In this document: in pieces, positions 12,653-22,936 of the stretch
How positions within the stretch are numbered: the stretch's first letter is position 1
How the letters are laid out: every line of letters begins with the position of its first letter
Assembly: GCA_029448655.1 (NCBI GenBank)
Contig: JACCLO010000023.1
Coordinates: 62,001-126,000, forward strand
DNA: 64,000 nt
Direction of reading: 5' to 3'
From: Wolfiporia cocos
Lineage: Eukaryota > Basidiomycota > Agaricomycetes > Polyporales > Phaeolaceae
The notes under the pieces: model-generated
Told to the model about the DNA's origin: nothing
Seen by the model: the letters and a program-made list of their open reading frames with translations, nothing else
Databases searched by the model: none
Position numbers and translations under genes: made by a program

Positions 12653-13130
12653 TGTCACAGTTTTCTAGGCATTTACCTAATTTTTCCCAAATTTATATGA
12701 ATTATTCCCGACTTGTCTTACGACAAGTCCTATTCAACGTAGTTAGAAACCCTAACCACTGAACGTCACTCTTCTCGAAACCTCTCGAAGGTACTAGAAT
12801 ACGTGACTCATAACGATCTCGTCAGCGGCCCGTTGTATATACCGATCGGCCTATGACTCACTCGTCATATGACTTAGAACTAGTCAACGTGACTCATTCT
12901 CCTGTAAGCGCACAGCATTACCGCTGGTGCGCACAGACCCATTACTTTAGGGCATGCTTACTTGAACGGCTCCCACATGTGTATATAAGCTGCTCTTCTA
13001 AGGCGTAAGACCTTAGAACAATTCATTGCTCTACCCCGTCGCATTAGCTCTACTATCTACTGCTACTTAGTTTCTTCGCTTGTTGCAACTAAACCGTCCA
13101 CAAAAGACACACAAGTGAGTTTCTGGGTCA
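12653..13130 (+). repeat. 5' LTR of element 1
   Basis: 478 bp, TGTCACAG...GGGTCA, equal in length to the 3' LTR with two substitutions seen by eye. TATA box TATATAA at 12982-12988. Confidence 0.95.
12982..13025 (+). promoter_or_regulatory. LTR core promoter and predicted mRNA start
   Basis: TATATAA at 12982 is followed 33 nt later by AGAACAATTCA (13015-13025), which is complementary to the PBS. By analogy with Tf1, whose transcript begins with its own primer sequence, I infer that transcription starts at about 13015. The same motif pair recurs in the 3' LTR. Confidence 0.65.
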
Positions 13131-13132
13131 TT

Positions 13133-13143
13133 TGAATTGTTCT
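13133..13143 (+). other. Self-complementary primer-binding site
   Basis: TGAATTGTTCT lies two bases after the 5' LTR and is the exact reverse complement of 13015-13025. The match stops at 11 nt on both sides, as in Tf1. The familiar TGG start of a tRNA-primed PBS is absent. Confidence 0.75.
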
Positions 13144-13632
13144 CCTCTACTCCCCCGGCATTACGCTCTGGGAGTTTTCTCCTTTTTCTCTTCAACAGAA
13201 GTTTGCGGTGTTTCGTACAGGGATCTGGGGGATCAAACCAGACTCGGTTAGAGTTGCCCGGACCGCAGGGCTAAGCGGGTGATTTCGCTTCGGCGTTATC
13301 ACAAAAGCCTTGACCCATATGGCTAAAGGGTTGGTCTTCTTGCTCCAAGCAGAAGGTCAAAGGGATAACCTTAGCGTTCACGCCGTTATCTCGGAGTTAA
13401 CATGTCTCCGAGAGTGGCATCTGCGGCAAAGTAATGACGCCCAGATAACGAACGTTACAATAGGCCCCTTTGAACTTAGATCAGGCGTCAGCGCCAGGAT
13501 GTGTAATACGTCCAAAAACTGAGTCCCGGCGTGTAATCCACGATCCGGTGTATCCCTATCTACGACCCTCGTATGAACACCATCAAGAAGCAAACGTCAG
13601 AAGACCCCTTTTATCTAGATATTTTTATCTAG

Positions 13633-15216
13633 ATATCTCGTCCTTATGTAGTCAAAAGTAGTCATGCCCAACGAACCAACGACAACGCCACCAACCAGGG
13701 ACCAGTCCCCTACGACACTGCTCGCCGCCCTCGTCCCCGCACAGTCGCGAGGACTGCCAACACCGAAGCCGCGAGATTTCGCCGACGACAGGCCGAAATT
13801 GAAGCAGCAGCAGAAGACCTCGGTCGTCCCTATCTGACACAAACTCACAGGTTTGTGGGACCCTGGCTACAGGGGAGTCCCTAGACGTCCTACAAGGCGG
13901 TGTGCTAACCGCAAGGCAGCCAGTCGGCTGTATCCCCAAGGGGGAACTCCTAAGGCGACCAAGAGGGAAGACACACAGACAAGCAAGTCGTGGAGGGCCC
14001 CCGGGGCAGAGACGCACACAAACGCAGATGAGAAAGGAGCCTAAGCTCAGTTGTCGAGAATCCTAAAGATGGGGAAGTAAGTCCCCATCTTGTCGTACTT
14101 ATACATGGGGAGCTGACCAGTAATGGTCGCCCTAAAGTCGCGGCCTGTGCGCAGTAACTAAGAGGGCACATGATAATGTAACTACCTGTAACGACATGTG
14201 ACGGTGTGACCCTAACGTGAGTACCTAAGGTGCGCGCTACCCTACAGCGCTAACCTATGGTCAGATGATCTAAATAGAGTCCTGGACGGGCGCTGGAGGT
14301 GGCTGAGGATCAGGGAAGCGCACGCGCACCTAGCGGCGCCTATAATACCTATAGCGAAGGAATGTAGAACCCCCCACTGGGAATTCTGTGACACTATCGC
14401 ACGGACAGTCGAGGCCGCATCCACCTCACCAAGACCCAGACGGGTCACGACACCATCGTCTCGCACATCCCCGCTCGACTAACACAGGAAGAGCGCGACG
14501 CCATCCACGAGGAAGGCGTCGAAGAACGTCGGCGCGCCGCAATCCGTGCTCATCGAAAGGAGCAAAAGGAACAGGCCCGACAGAAGCGCGAAGCTGAGAA
14601 GCTCGCGGCCATTGCCGAAAGGCTGGCGTGTGAGAAGATTGAGAGAGAAGCGAGGGAGGATTACGAGAGAAAGAAGCAGGCGCATGAGGATTATATGATA
14701 TTCGGAGAGGGTCGTTTTACAGCAGAAGAACGACTTGTCAGAATCGCGAACCAAGCCAGGGTTCACGGTTGGAAAGACGAAATCCGACACTCCCTCCCCG
14801 CCTGGATCGACTGGCGCGACATCACGTGCAACCAAGATCAATGGGCCGCTTGCCTTAACAGCTGGCCCCTCCTCGCCCAAGCAACGCGCATCATCGACCG
14901 CGTTCGAAAGACGGCCCGATCCCGTCACGCCACCTGCGACCCCGAATACTTCAAAGAAACAATGAATAAATTTGAAGACATCGAGGTCGCCATTCTCAGT
15001 TGGAAGCGATGCTGCCTATGCTCGCAGACAACAAATGGCGAACGTCGTCGCTTCTTACGCGACATGAAGAAACTGACGATGGGAATCATATTCCAACACG
15101 ACATCGAAGGAGAGATCGAGCTCATCGTCAGCAAAATAGGGGAATTAAAAATGGCCTTTCCCCGCGTATTTAGTTACGAATTTACAGACGTCGATATGGC
15201 AGAGGACTCGGACTAG
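13633..15216 (+). pseudogene. Extra ORF upstream of gag (ORF0), split by a solo LTR
   Basis: One open frame runs from just after a TAG at 13630 to the stop at 15216 when the solo LTR and one TSD copy (564 nt) are removed. The first in-frame ATG is only at 14695, so the true start may be spliced or lie elsewhere. The protein of roughly 340 residues has a basic N-terminal part, a long charged helix or coiled coil rich in Glu, Arg, Lys and Ala (EERDAIHEEG... to about 14690), then a folded-looking Trp- and Cys-containing C-terminal part (residues from 14695). I do not recognise a domain. Codon use is GC-rich like gag. Such a separate ORF before gag is unusual for chromoviruses. Confidence 0.6.
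13835..14393 (-). mobile_element. Solo LTR inside ORF0, TSD CTATC
   Basis: A 559-bp minus-strand LTR starts TGTCACAGAATTCCC and ends TTTGTGTCA, with TSD CTATC at 13830-13834 and 14394-14398. It is clearly related to the solo LTR at 53241-53824 (shared blocks such as TTAGCGCTGTAGGGTAGCGC and GATTCTCGACAA). It post-dates the already young host element, so insertion and LTR-LTR recombination both happened recently. Confidence 0.9.
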
Positions 15217-15400
15217 CGTAGCAATACCTAGTATACCCCTAGTATAGCAGCAATGCATACTTTCTGAAAGGCGAACAAAAAAGGCGTGACTACCTTCAAG
15301 CGACTACATTCAAAACCAAGGACTTTCTATTATAATTTTTAGGAAACGGAACGACCGTTGTGCGGGATACTAACACTTGAATTACAGAACATAACAAACA

Positions 15401-17287
15401 ATGTCCACATCCCAAGCCGCACAAACCTCTCGCGCCGTGTCACCGGTCCACACCCCGGTACGCGCACGCACCCCGGTAGGAACTACTCCCCCGGGTGGCG
15501 AGACGGTCATCGCCCCAAACACACTCCGCATCAGGAACTACCTCCCCGACTTCCTTCAAGAAATTGAGGAAGAAGTGGAGATCGAAGTCGAGCCAATCGG
15601 CCTATACGCACGGCTGACCAGCACGATCGACCAACCGGCCCTACCAGACGCGTACGGCCCATACAAACGTATTGGACGAAAGGTCCCCGACGACGTCCAA
15701 TGGCCGGGAGACCAGTTCGTACGAGAAAAGTTGGCGGAAGGAGTCATCCAGGACCTCAACGATGTCCGAGATGAAATGGAGATCGGCTGGAACGCCGTCT
15801 CACAGGCAGTCGACATTAGCTCTGCCTACTCGGACACGACCACTCACACCCTCCGCCGCCAACTCGACCAACGCTTTAAACGGATGTTTAAAGCGGCGGA
15901 CTTACAAAGGAACTACATCACGTTCCTCGAACAGCGCATCAAGAAGCTCGAAACCGCTGCGCCCGCCCAATCTACAGGGGGGTCATCTCAAAGCGCAATG
16001 GACCTCATGGAGGCCCGTCTCCGCAAGCTGGAGAAACAACCAGCAGCATCATCATCCGCGCAAGCCCTCACCACGCTAGAGGCAAAAGTCCAGCAGCTCG
16101 AAGCAAAGCTTGCTGCAGTCCCCACTGGCACAGTTGCCACCGGTGCGGGACCCACTATCACTATCAGGCAACCAGTCGAGAAGCCGCCGACCTTCTCTGG
16201 AGACGAGAAGTCCACTCCTGTAAAGGAGTGGCTTCAAAAATTATCCATGTACTTCAGCGACGCCGGCATCACGAACGAACGAGAGCAAATCGTCAAAGCT
16301 CTCCGAACACTAACGGGGGTGGCTTTCCAATATCAAGAGGCCCGTATCACAAAGGCGCGTGACCCCACTCAAAACCTCGGAACCTGGAAAGAGTTCGAGG
16401 ACCAGATGACGAACACGTACGGGAAGAAGTCCCAAGAAGAAATAGCTCGCAAAGAAATCGAGCATTACTTCGGGGACGAGGGGAAGAAGAAGGCAAAAGC
16501 CGACTTCTTCAAGTACGCCGGCCGACTGCGTGTGCTGCAAAGCCACGCTAAAACGGAAAATACGACGATGTTGAACAAACTGAAGGATGTTCTACCTGAA
16601 AAGGTTACAGATGCCTTCGCCCTCATCGAAGTAATGTCGGTCGCGGCAATCCCTACGGACTGGGACAAGTACCTCGACAAGGCTATCGAGTTGTACAAAG
16701 TCCAGTACCGTCACGAGCTCACGGGCTCCATATTCCCGGACGATAACAAGTCCAAAGCGCCGGAGGCCCCTAAAAAGACCTCCACAAATCACATCACCAC
16801 GGCTCCCACCAGTACCTCTGCAAAGAGTACCAGCGGAGGAGCCCCGACCACGACCAAGCCGCTACCAGCAGGTGCCCAAGCGGGTGCCTACTGGTACAAC
16901 ATTCCAAAGACGACCAAGTGGGTGCTCCGAGCACCCCCACACAAATGCAGCAGTTGCAAGCGCGACAACTGCACCAACGGCTTCCCCGAGTGCAAGTCCA
17001 AGCCAGCAGGCCAAGGACCTAACACCGCGGCGAAAGCCACCGTCACCACCACCACCAGCGGATCACAACCGCAAGGGAAGGGACGCTACGTCCGAACGGT
17101 AACCGAGTGGATACCAGAAGACGAAGCAGACACCACGCCGGCTCCGGCAGCTGCGACGGTGTCAGCAGCATTTATCACGGAGGAACCCCCTTCTCCTCCC
17201 ATCATCGACGACCGCTCCTTGCCCTCACAAAGGCAGAGCCCCGCTTCGGATCTGATCAATCCGGATTTCTTCTTCGGACGCATGTGA
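15401..17287 (+). CDS. gag: Gag of element 1
   Basis: This 628-residue protein would form the particle shell. A Pro/Thr-rich N-terminus is followed by coiled-coil segments (about residues 160-250), then a capsid-like Retrotrans_gag region (from about residue 263, KPPTFSGDE, through LRTLTGVAFQYQ, WKEFEDQM and FFKYAGRLRVLQSHA to about 445). The C-terminal part is low in complexity and lacks a CCHC knuckle; it has only a Cys cluster (HKCSSCKRDNC...C), as in Tf1-like Gags that lack zinc knuckles. It overlaps the pol frame (-1 relative) by 181 nt. No canonical slippery heptamer is obvious by eye. Codons are markedly GC-rich, in contrast to pol. Confidence 0.9.
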   Translation: MSTSQAAQTSRAVSPVHTPVRARTPVGTTPPGGETVIAPNTLRIRNYLPDFLQEIEEEVEIEVEPIGLYARLTSTIDQPALPDAYGPYKRIGRKVPDDVQWPGDQFVREKLAEGVIQDLNDVRDEMEIGWNAVSQAVDISSAYSDTTTHTLRRQLDQRFKRMFKAADLQRNYITFLEQRIKKLETAAPAQSTGGSSQSAMDLMEARLRKLEKQPAASSSAQALTTLEAKVQQLEAKLAAVPTGTVATGAGPTITIRQPVEKPPTFSGDEKSTPVKEWLQKLSMYFSDAGITNEREQIVKALRTLTGVAFQYQEARITKARDPTQNLGTWKEFEDQMTNTYGKKSQEEIARKEIEHYFGDEGKKKAKADFFKYAGRLRVLQSHAKTENTTMLNKLKDVLPEKVTDAFALIEVMSVAAIPTDWDKYLDKAIELYKVQYRHELTGSIFPDDNKSKAPEAPKKTSTNHITTAPTSTSAKSTSGGAPTTTKPLPAGAQAGAYWYNIPKTTKWVLRAPPHKCSSCKRDNCTNGFPECKSKPAGQGPNTAAKATVTTTTSGSQPQGKGRYVRTVTEWIPEDEADTTPAPAAATVSAAFITEEPPSPPIIDDRSLPSQRQSPASDLINPDFFFGRM

Positions 17288-20200
17288 AAGCTTGCCCATG
17301 TGTGTCCCATAATGTAACTCATAGTACCTGTATATCGGCCCCAGAGAAAATAAATTATATAAACACAAATGCTGCGAACGACACCACTAAGTCATTTCGA
17401 ATTAGTGTGGATCTCTGGGTATATGGGCAAAAAGTACAAGCACTCGCACTAGTTGACTCCGGTGCATCAATATCAGTCATCAACAGTGACTTTGTAGATT
17501 TGAAAAAACTTACAACTGCTCCACTGAACCCACCACTGAAAGTACACAATGCGGATGGGACCCACAACCTAATTGGTCAACTAACAAAACTTGTGAAAGC
17601 ATACATGGTTCATGGCGAACATAAGGAAACCGTCGGCCTTGCCGTCATGAAGCTCCATGGTGTTGACCTCATATTAGGATACGACTGGTTAAGAAGGCAT
17701 AACCCACATTTCAATTGGGAAACAGGCCAGATGGATTACTCAAACTGCAAAGATCGATGTATCCATAAGAAAGAACCTAAGAAACCTTCGCAGGAAGAAA
17801 ATGCCGATCTAGAAAGCGAAGATATTACAATCTGGGACATTCCTATGGACATTATAGGAAAGCCAGAACCTGAAAACCCCTTTGTCAACTGGTTAGCCAC
17901 CTTTGAAGACAAGGAATTGAACGTATTCGTACAATTGGTAGAAGCGATAACACATCCAATTGACGAAAACAACACTAAGGTTGACATTGAAAAATGGAAA
18001 ACCCTAGTACCCAAAGAATACGAAGAATTCGGACCTACGGTTTTTTCACAGAAAGCCAGCTACCGAATGCCAACTCGTAAGGAATACGACCATGCCATCG
18101 AAATAAAAGAAGGCGCAGTATTCCCCAAGGCAGCCAAGCCTTACGCCATGTCGCCTAATGAACGTAACTCGTTAGATGAATGGATTGATGAAGAATTAGC
18201 CAAAGGCTATATTCAACCCTCACAATCACCCTTCGCATCACCCGTCTTTTTCGTAAAAAAGAAGGATGGAGGACTAAGAATGGTAGTTGATTACAGAAAA
18301 CTCAATGAAATTACAGTACAAAACAAGTACCCCATTCCAAGGATATCCGAACTCATAGATCAGTTAGCCCAAGCATCGATCTTTACAAAGATTGATCTTC
18401 GCTGGGGATATAACAACGTTCGAATTAAGGAAGGGGACGAATGGAAAACAGCCTTCACAACTCACAGAGGGCTGTTCGAAGCTACTGTAATGTACTTTGG
18501 ATTCTGTAACGCTCCAGGAACCTTTCAAGCCATGATGAACAACGTCCTAGAAGACTTCATAAGATCTGGAAAGGTCATAGTCTACTTGGACGACATCCTA
18601 ATCTTTGGAAACGACTTGAAAGAACACAGAAAAATAGTGAAGGCAGTCCTGCAAAGGCTGCAAGATTGTGACCTTTACGCAAAGCCTGAAAAGTGCTTCT
18701 TCGAACAATCATCCATTGAATATCTAGGAATGATTATCTCTAAAGGTCAGGTCAAAATGGACCCAACAAAATACGATGGAGTCCAAAATTGGCCAGAACC
18801 CAAAAGAGTCAAAGAAGTCCAAGCGTTTATAGGATTCGCAAATTTCTATAGACGATTCATCAGAGACTTCTCAAAAATAGTAAAACCCCTAACCACTCTC
18901 ACAAAGAAAAACCACGAGTGGAAATGGGGTGAGGAACAAACCAATGCTTTCGAAACATTGAAAGCAGCATTCACTTCTGCACCAATCCTCAAGATTCCCG
19001 ACCAATATCAACCATTCCGTATCGAATCAGATGCATCTGATTTCGCTACTGGAGCAGTACTCTCACAACTAGACCCATCTGATAACAAATATCACCCGGT
19101 CGCGTACTACTCCAAATCAATGAGCGAACCAGAACGGAATTACGAGATATATGACAAAGAACTTCTAGCCATCATAAGAGCACTAGAAGAATGGCGTCAT
19201 TATCTAGAAGGTCATAAGGAATCATTTGAAGTATGGACGGACCATTTAAACCTAACATACTTCAAAACGGCGCAGAAGTTAACAAGAAGACAAGCGAGAT
19301 GGGCACTATACCTCACTCGTTTCAACTTCAAACTTAACCACAAACCAGGAAAAAACATGTTACAAGCTGATCCTCTGTCACGGAGGCCAGATCATGAAGA
19401 GGGGGTGAATCTCGACAATCGAGACCAAATTCTCCTCAAACCGGAATTTTTTAACGAAGATTTCGCTGTTCGCGCAATAACAGCATACCAATTCACGAAC
19501 GATGAAATCAAAGACAATGAACTTTTAGAAAGTATCAGGAAAGCATTAATGGATAACCAAGTCACTGAAAAGTACAAGGATCTGTTAAAAGCTGGACCAC
19601 GGGAATTCAAGAAGGACCTACAACAATGGAACTTCGAGAACGGTCTACTCCTGCATAATGGAAAAGTCTATGTGCCAGACATCCCAGAGTTAAGACGTAA
19701 GGTAGTAGAAATACACCACGATCTTCCCTCAGCAGGGCACTACGGACGTGACAAAACGTACGAATTAATCACCAGGAACTACTGGTGGCCAGGAATGTAC
19801 ATCTACGTAAAAAAGTACACAGAAACATGTGACATGTGTCAAAGAATGAAGAATCGAGCTGAAAAGCCGTACGGCATGTTACAACCAAATCCAGTCCCTG
19901 AATTACCATGGGACACCATCACTTGCGACTTTATTATGTATTTACCAAAGTCCAAGATCAACAAATCTATCTACGACTCCATTATGGTGGTTGTAGACAG
20001 ACTCACCAAGAGGGCACACTTCTACCCTATCAATTCTAGTTTCGGTACAAAGGACCTAACAACCGTACTATACGGAAGGTTCTATCCACAACACGGATTA
20101 CCAAAACAAATCATCTCCGATAGAGGTGTTCAGTTCTCGTCCGAGCTCTTTAAACTATGGTGCAAAGAGTTGGGAATTGAAAGATCTATGACGACTGCCT

Positions 20201-21723
20201 ATCACCCGCAAGCGGATGGACAGACGGAACGAGTTAATCAAACCCTAGAACAATACCTACGGTGTTACGTTAACTCATATGAAAAAGACAACTGGTCACA
20301 GTTCTTACCCACCGCCGAATTTGCTTACAACAATGCAATTTCGGAAACAACGAAGTATTCCCCGTTCTATCTAGAACTCGGAAGACACCCAAGAGCAGGA
20401 CCAGATTCCATTCAAGTTGGGGAAAATAAAGACCTCAACGAAATAGCTCAAGAGCGCTTCAATGCTCAACAAGAAGCCAAAGCAGCAATGCTTGTGGCAA
20501 GTGAACGATGGAAGTGGTACGCAGACAAAGGAAAGAAACAAACACCTTTCCAAGTCGGCGACAGAGTAATGGTGCACACCAAAGATTACCAAGATTCAGA
20601 ACGAAGCTTGGCCCCTAGAGGAATAGGCCCCTTCACAGTTATTGAGCAACTCAGCCCAGTAACATACAAGCTGAAGATGGGGTCCCAATATAGGGCATAT
20701 CACCCGGTGTTCCACGCATCAAAACTCTACCTTTATAAAACCACGGACATACCAGGAAGAGTTCAACCACTAGAAATAGAGGAAGAACCCGAAGAATGGG
20801 AAGTGGAAGCAATCTTAAGTCATAGAATGCGACACAATAAAAACGAATTCCTAATTCACTGGAAGGATACCACTCAGGAATCTGATTCATGGGAACCAGA
20901 AACCAACTTAACAGGTGCTGAGGAAATTCTAAATGAATACAAAGCAAAGTCTTTCGACAAGGCACCACGACGGAGTACCCGTCAACAGAATAAACCAGTC
21001 ATAATACATCAAGTATCAATGACGAACCAAGCTGCAGACGAACACCAAGTTCGCGTCGCAGACCCAGAAGACGATCCCAACTGGAAAGTAGGAGACCGTT
21101 ACATTTATCCAGACGACTGGCCTTTAATGAACGATGACGTCGACGAAGACGAATCGGAGGGTTATGACTCTGATGAAGAGAGACCTGAAAAACCTCTCAA
21201 ACCCACTTCTCGATGGGTAAAAAGAGACCCGTATGGAAACTTCGTCGATGATGACATAGTTTTCAATGACTATCTGATGTTCGCCAAGGACTTTAACATA
21301 GAACAAGGAAGCTCTCTGGCGTACCCAGAAAAAGGAACTAGCCACTCGGCAGGATACGACATCATGTCGTCCAAAGATGTGGCTATCCCTCCAGGAAAAT
21401 TAGAGACTATAGAAACAGGATTAAAAATCCTACTGCCGTACGGGCACTATGGTCAACTAATGACGCGATCAAGTATGGCAAAAAGAGACCTACTGGTCGT
21501 TGGAGGAGTAATCGATTGGGATTACCGAGGAGAAATCAAAGTCATGATCAGGAACTTCGGTAACGACTACTATCATGTGAACTCCACTGACAAAATAGCA
21601 CAATTGCTAATATTGCCAGTACCTAATCCTGAAATTAACATATCCAGCATCAAGGCATACGATGCCAGGTATGGCAACATGGGAACTAGAAAAGAAGGAG
21701 CTTTCGGCTCCACCGGAAGATAG
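17107..21723 (+). CDS. pol: Pol of element 1 with chromodomain and C-terminal dUTPase
   Basis: The frame is open for 1538 codons. Domains in order: aspartic protease (DSGAS, residue 117); reverse transcriptase (FFVKKKDGG, YLDD at about 493); RNase H (ESDASDFATGAV at about 640); integrase HHCC zinc site (HH at 869, CDMC about 910); integrase core D,D,E (DF at 941, SDRG about 1005, E of QTERVN at 1041); chromodomain (EEWEVEAILSH from about 1228, WEPETNL); and a complete trimeric dUTPase (about 1402-1538) with AGYD, RSS, GVIDWDYRGE and a final GAFGSTGR motif. The real N-terminus is uncertain because the first 60 residues overlap gag. The AT-rich codons differ sharply from ORF0 and gag. All enzymatic motifs look intact. 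Confidence 0.95.
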   Translation: MDTRRRSRHHAGSGSCDGVSSIYHGGTPFSSHHRRPLLALTKAEPRFGSDQSGFLLRTHVKACPCVSHNVTHSTCISAPEKINYINTNAANDTTKSFRISVDLWVYGQKVQALALVDSGASISVINSDFVDLKKLTTAPLNPPLKVHNADGTHNLIGQLTKLVKAYMVHGEHKETVGLAVMKLHGVDLILGYDWLRRHNPHFNWETGQMDYSNCKDRCIHKKEPKKPSQEENADLESEDITIWDIPMDIIGKPEPENPFVNWLATFEDKELNVFVQLVEAITHPIDENNTKVDIEKWKTLVPKEYEEFGPTVFSQKASYRMPTRKEYDHAIEIKEGAVFPKAAKPYAMSPNERNSLDEWIDEELAKGYIQPSQSPFASPVFFVKKKDGGLRMVVDYRKLNEITVQNKYPIPRISELIDQLAQASIFTKIDLRWGYNNVRIKEGDEWKTAFTTHRGLFEATVMYFGFCNAPGTFQAMMNNVLEDFIRSGKVIVYLDDILIFGNDLKEHRKIVKAVLQRLQDCDLYAKPEKCFFEQSSIEYLGMIISKGQVKMDPTKYDGVQNWPEPKRVKEVQAFIGFANFYRRFIRDFSKIVKPLTTLTKKNHEWKWGEEQTNAFETLKAAFTSAPILKIPDQYQPFRIESDASDFATGAVLSQLDPSDNKYHPVAYYSKSMSEPERNYEIYDKELLAIIRALEEWRHYLEGHKESFEVWTDHLNLTYFKTAQKLTRRQARWALYLTRFNFKLNHKPGKNMLQADPLSRRPDHEEGVNLDNRDQILLKPEFFNEDFAVRAITAYQFTNDEIKDNELLESIRKALMDNQVTEKYKDLLKAGPREFKKDLQQWNFENGLLLHNGKVYVPDIPELRRKVVEIHHDLPSAGHYGRDKTYELITRNYWWPGMYIYVKKYTETCDMCQRMKNRAEKPYGMLQPNPVPELPWDTITCDFIMYLPKSKINKSIYDSIMVVVDRLTKRAHFYPINSSFGTKDLTTVLYGRFYPQHGLPKQIISDRGVQFSSELFKLWCKELGIERSMTTAYHPQADGQTERVNQTLEQYLRCYVNSYEKDNWSQFLPTAEFAYNNAISETTKYSPFYLELGRHPRAGPDSIQVGENKDLNEIAQERFNAQQEAKAAMLVASERWKWYADKGKKQTPFQVGDRVMVHTKDYQDSERSLAPRGIGPFTVIEQLSPVTYKLKMGSQYRAYHPVFHASKLYLYKTTDIPGRVQPLEIEEEPEEWEVEAILSHRMRHNKNEFLIHWKDTTQESDSWEPETNLTGAEEILNEYKAKSFDKAPRRSTRQQNKPVIIHQVSMTNQAADEHQVRVADPEDDPNWKVGDRYIYPDDWPLMNDDVDEDESEGYDSDEERPEKPLKPTSRWVKRDPYGNFVDDDIVFNDYLMFAKDFNIEQGSSLAYPEKGTSHSAGYDIMSSKDVAIPPGKLETIETGLKILLPYGHYGQLMTRSSMAKRDLLVVGGVIDWDYRGEIKVMIRNFGNDYYHVNSTDKIAQLLILPVPNPEINISSIKAYDARYGNMGTRKEGAFGSTGR

Positions 21724-21750
21724 AAATATCTTTTAAGGGACTAAAAGCCT

Positions 21751-21760
21751 GAAGAGGGGG
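21751..21760 (+). other. Polypurine tract of element 1
   Basis: GAAGAGGGGG ends three bases before the 3' LTR and follows the pol stop at 21723 by 27 nt. It is the expected plus-strand primer. Confidence 0.8.
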
Positions 21761-21763
21761 TAA

Positions 21764-22241
21764 TGTCACAGTTTTCTAGGCATTTACCTAATTTTTCCCG
21801 AATTTATATGAATTATTCCCGACTTGTCTTACGACAAGTCCTATTCCACGTAGTTAGAAACCCTAACCACTGAACGTCACTCTTCTCGAAACCTCTCGAA
21901 GGTACTAGAATACGTGACTCATAACGATCTCGTCAGCGGCCCGTTGTATATACCGATCGGCCTATGACTCACTCGTCATATGACTTAGAACTAGTCAACG
22001 TGACTCATTCTCCTGTAAGCGCACAGCATTACCGCTGGTGCGCACAGACCCATTACTTTAGGGCATGCTTACTTGAACGGCTCCCACATGTGTATATAAG
22101 CTGCTCTTCTAAGGCGTAAGACCTTAGAACAATTCATTGCTCTACCCCGTCGCATTAGCTCTACTATCTACTGCTACTTAGTTTCTTCGCTTGTTGCAAC
22201 TAAACCGTCCACAAAAGACACACAAGTGAGTTTCTGGGTCA
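21764..22241 (+). repeat. 3' LTR of element 1
   Basis: 478 bp, TGTCACAG...GGGTCA, followed directly by the TSD CCATG at 22242-22246. Confidence 0.95.
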
Positions 22242-22889
22242 CCATGGACTTACGTCATTACCGGCACGGACTGTGTACCATATGGACTAAGGCCCACGGA
22301 AGGCCTTAAACTCCACAGCGCCCTAGTCTATGAGGAACACAGACCACGGGCAGCCCTTGTACGACTGAGAACCCTAGCAGTCACAAGGTGCTATGCACCG
22401 ATCACAGCCGATCACACTTGATCACCCAAGGCCATTACCGGCCAGTCCACGATCACTAGCTACGTCACCGATCACGGCCCGCTAACCCCACCATTAATGG
22501 CGATGGCCCCGATCTATGCTAGAACCCCGATCACGGACTTAGAACCCTGCCATTACCAGGCAAACCCCCGATTGATGAGAACCACAGATCGGGCCTAACC
22601 CGCTACATTGCCATGGACATCCAGTGCTCCCTTAGCCGTACCAGCACTCACGCTCCGATGCCTTTACCGGCCACCACGTAGCACGTAGATTACCTCAGCA
22701 CCGATGCCCTACGGGCCGTGCACCATAATATGTACAAACAGTGTATAGTCTATATAAACGCCAGACAGTCTTGAGTGAACCTCAGACTTGTCTTGGCCAT
22801 TTCAGCCTTAGATGCCTGGACCAGGAAGGCACCTTTGAGCGAGCCCCCTTCCCCCGGTGTGTGTCTGAGGTTGTGTGTGTGTCATCACC

Positions 22890-22936
22890 AGGTTTCTGAG
22901 CAGGCAATGTGGGCTATAGAATTGAGTATGAAGTAG
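22890..22936 (+). pseudogene. C-terminal end of the mariner-like transposase
   Basis: After removal of the composite insertion, reading continues from 12252 through Q-V-S-E-Q-A-M-W-A-I-E to TAG at 22934-22936, matching the usual C-terminus of this transposase family. About 180 bp of 3' untranslated transposon sequence follow before the right inverted repeat. Confidence 0.75.

Larger units (their letters stand above)
12653..22241 (+). mobile_element. Full-length Ty3/Gypsy chromovirus-type element 1
   Basis: The 9589-bp element has 478-bp LTRs (12653-13130, 21764-22241) differing at two positions by eye, and TSD CCATG at 12648-12652 and 22242-22246. Order: LTR, self-priming PBS, an extra ORF upstream of gag, gag, pol (protease, RT, RNase H, integrase, chromodomain, dUTPase), polypurine tract, LTR. 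The insertion is recent. A solo LTR at 13835-14393 later broke the extra ORF, so 9025 bp is the undisturbed length. Gag and Pol show no internal stop. Confidence 0.95.
12253..22884 (+). mobile_element. Solo LTR of about 1 kb interrupted by a Ty3 element, TSD TCACC
   Basis: The LTR starts TGTCACACGCC at 12253 and ends GTGTGTCA at 22884, with TSD TCACC at 12248-12252 and 22885-22889. The nested element at 12653-22241 plus its TSD accounts for all but 1038 bp. A TATA box lies near 22750. It is inserted in the last exon of the mariner-like transposase, and excision on paper restores CAT CAC CAG GTT in frame. Confidence 0.8.

Noticed and set aside
17107..17287. Programmed -1 frameshift site between gag and pol
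   Set aside because: Frames overlap as required, but I found no X XXY YYZ heptamer, so no site is annotated.
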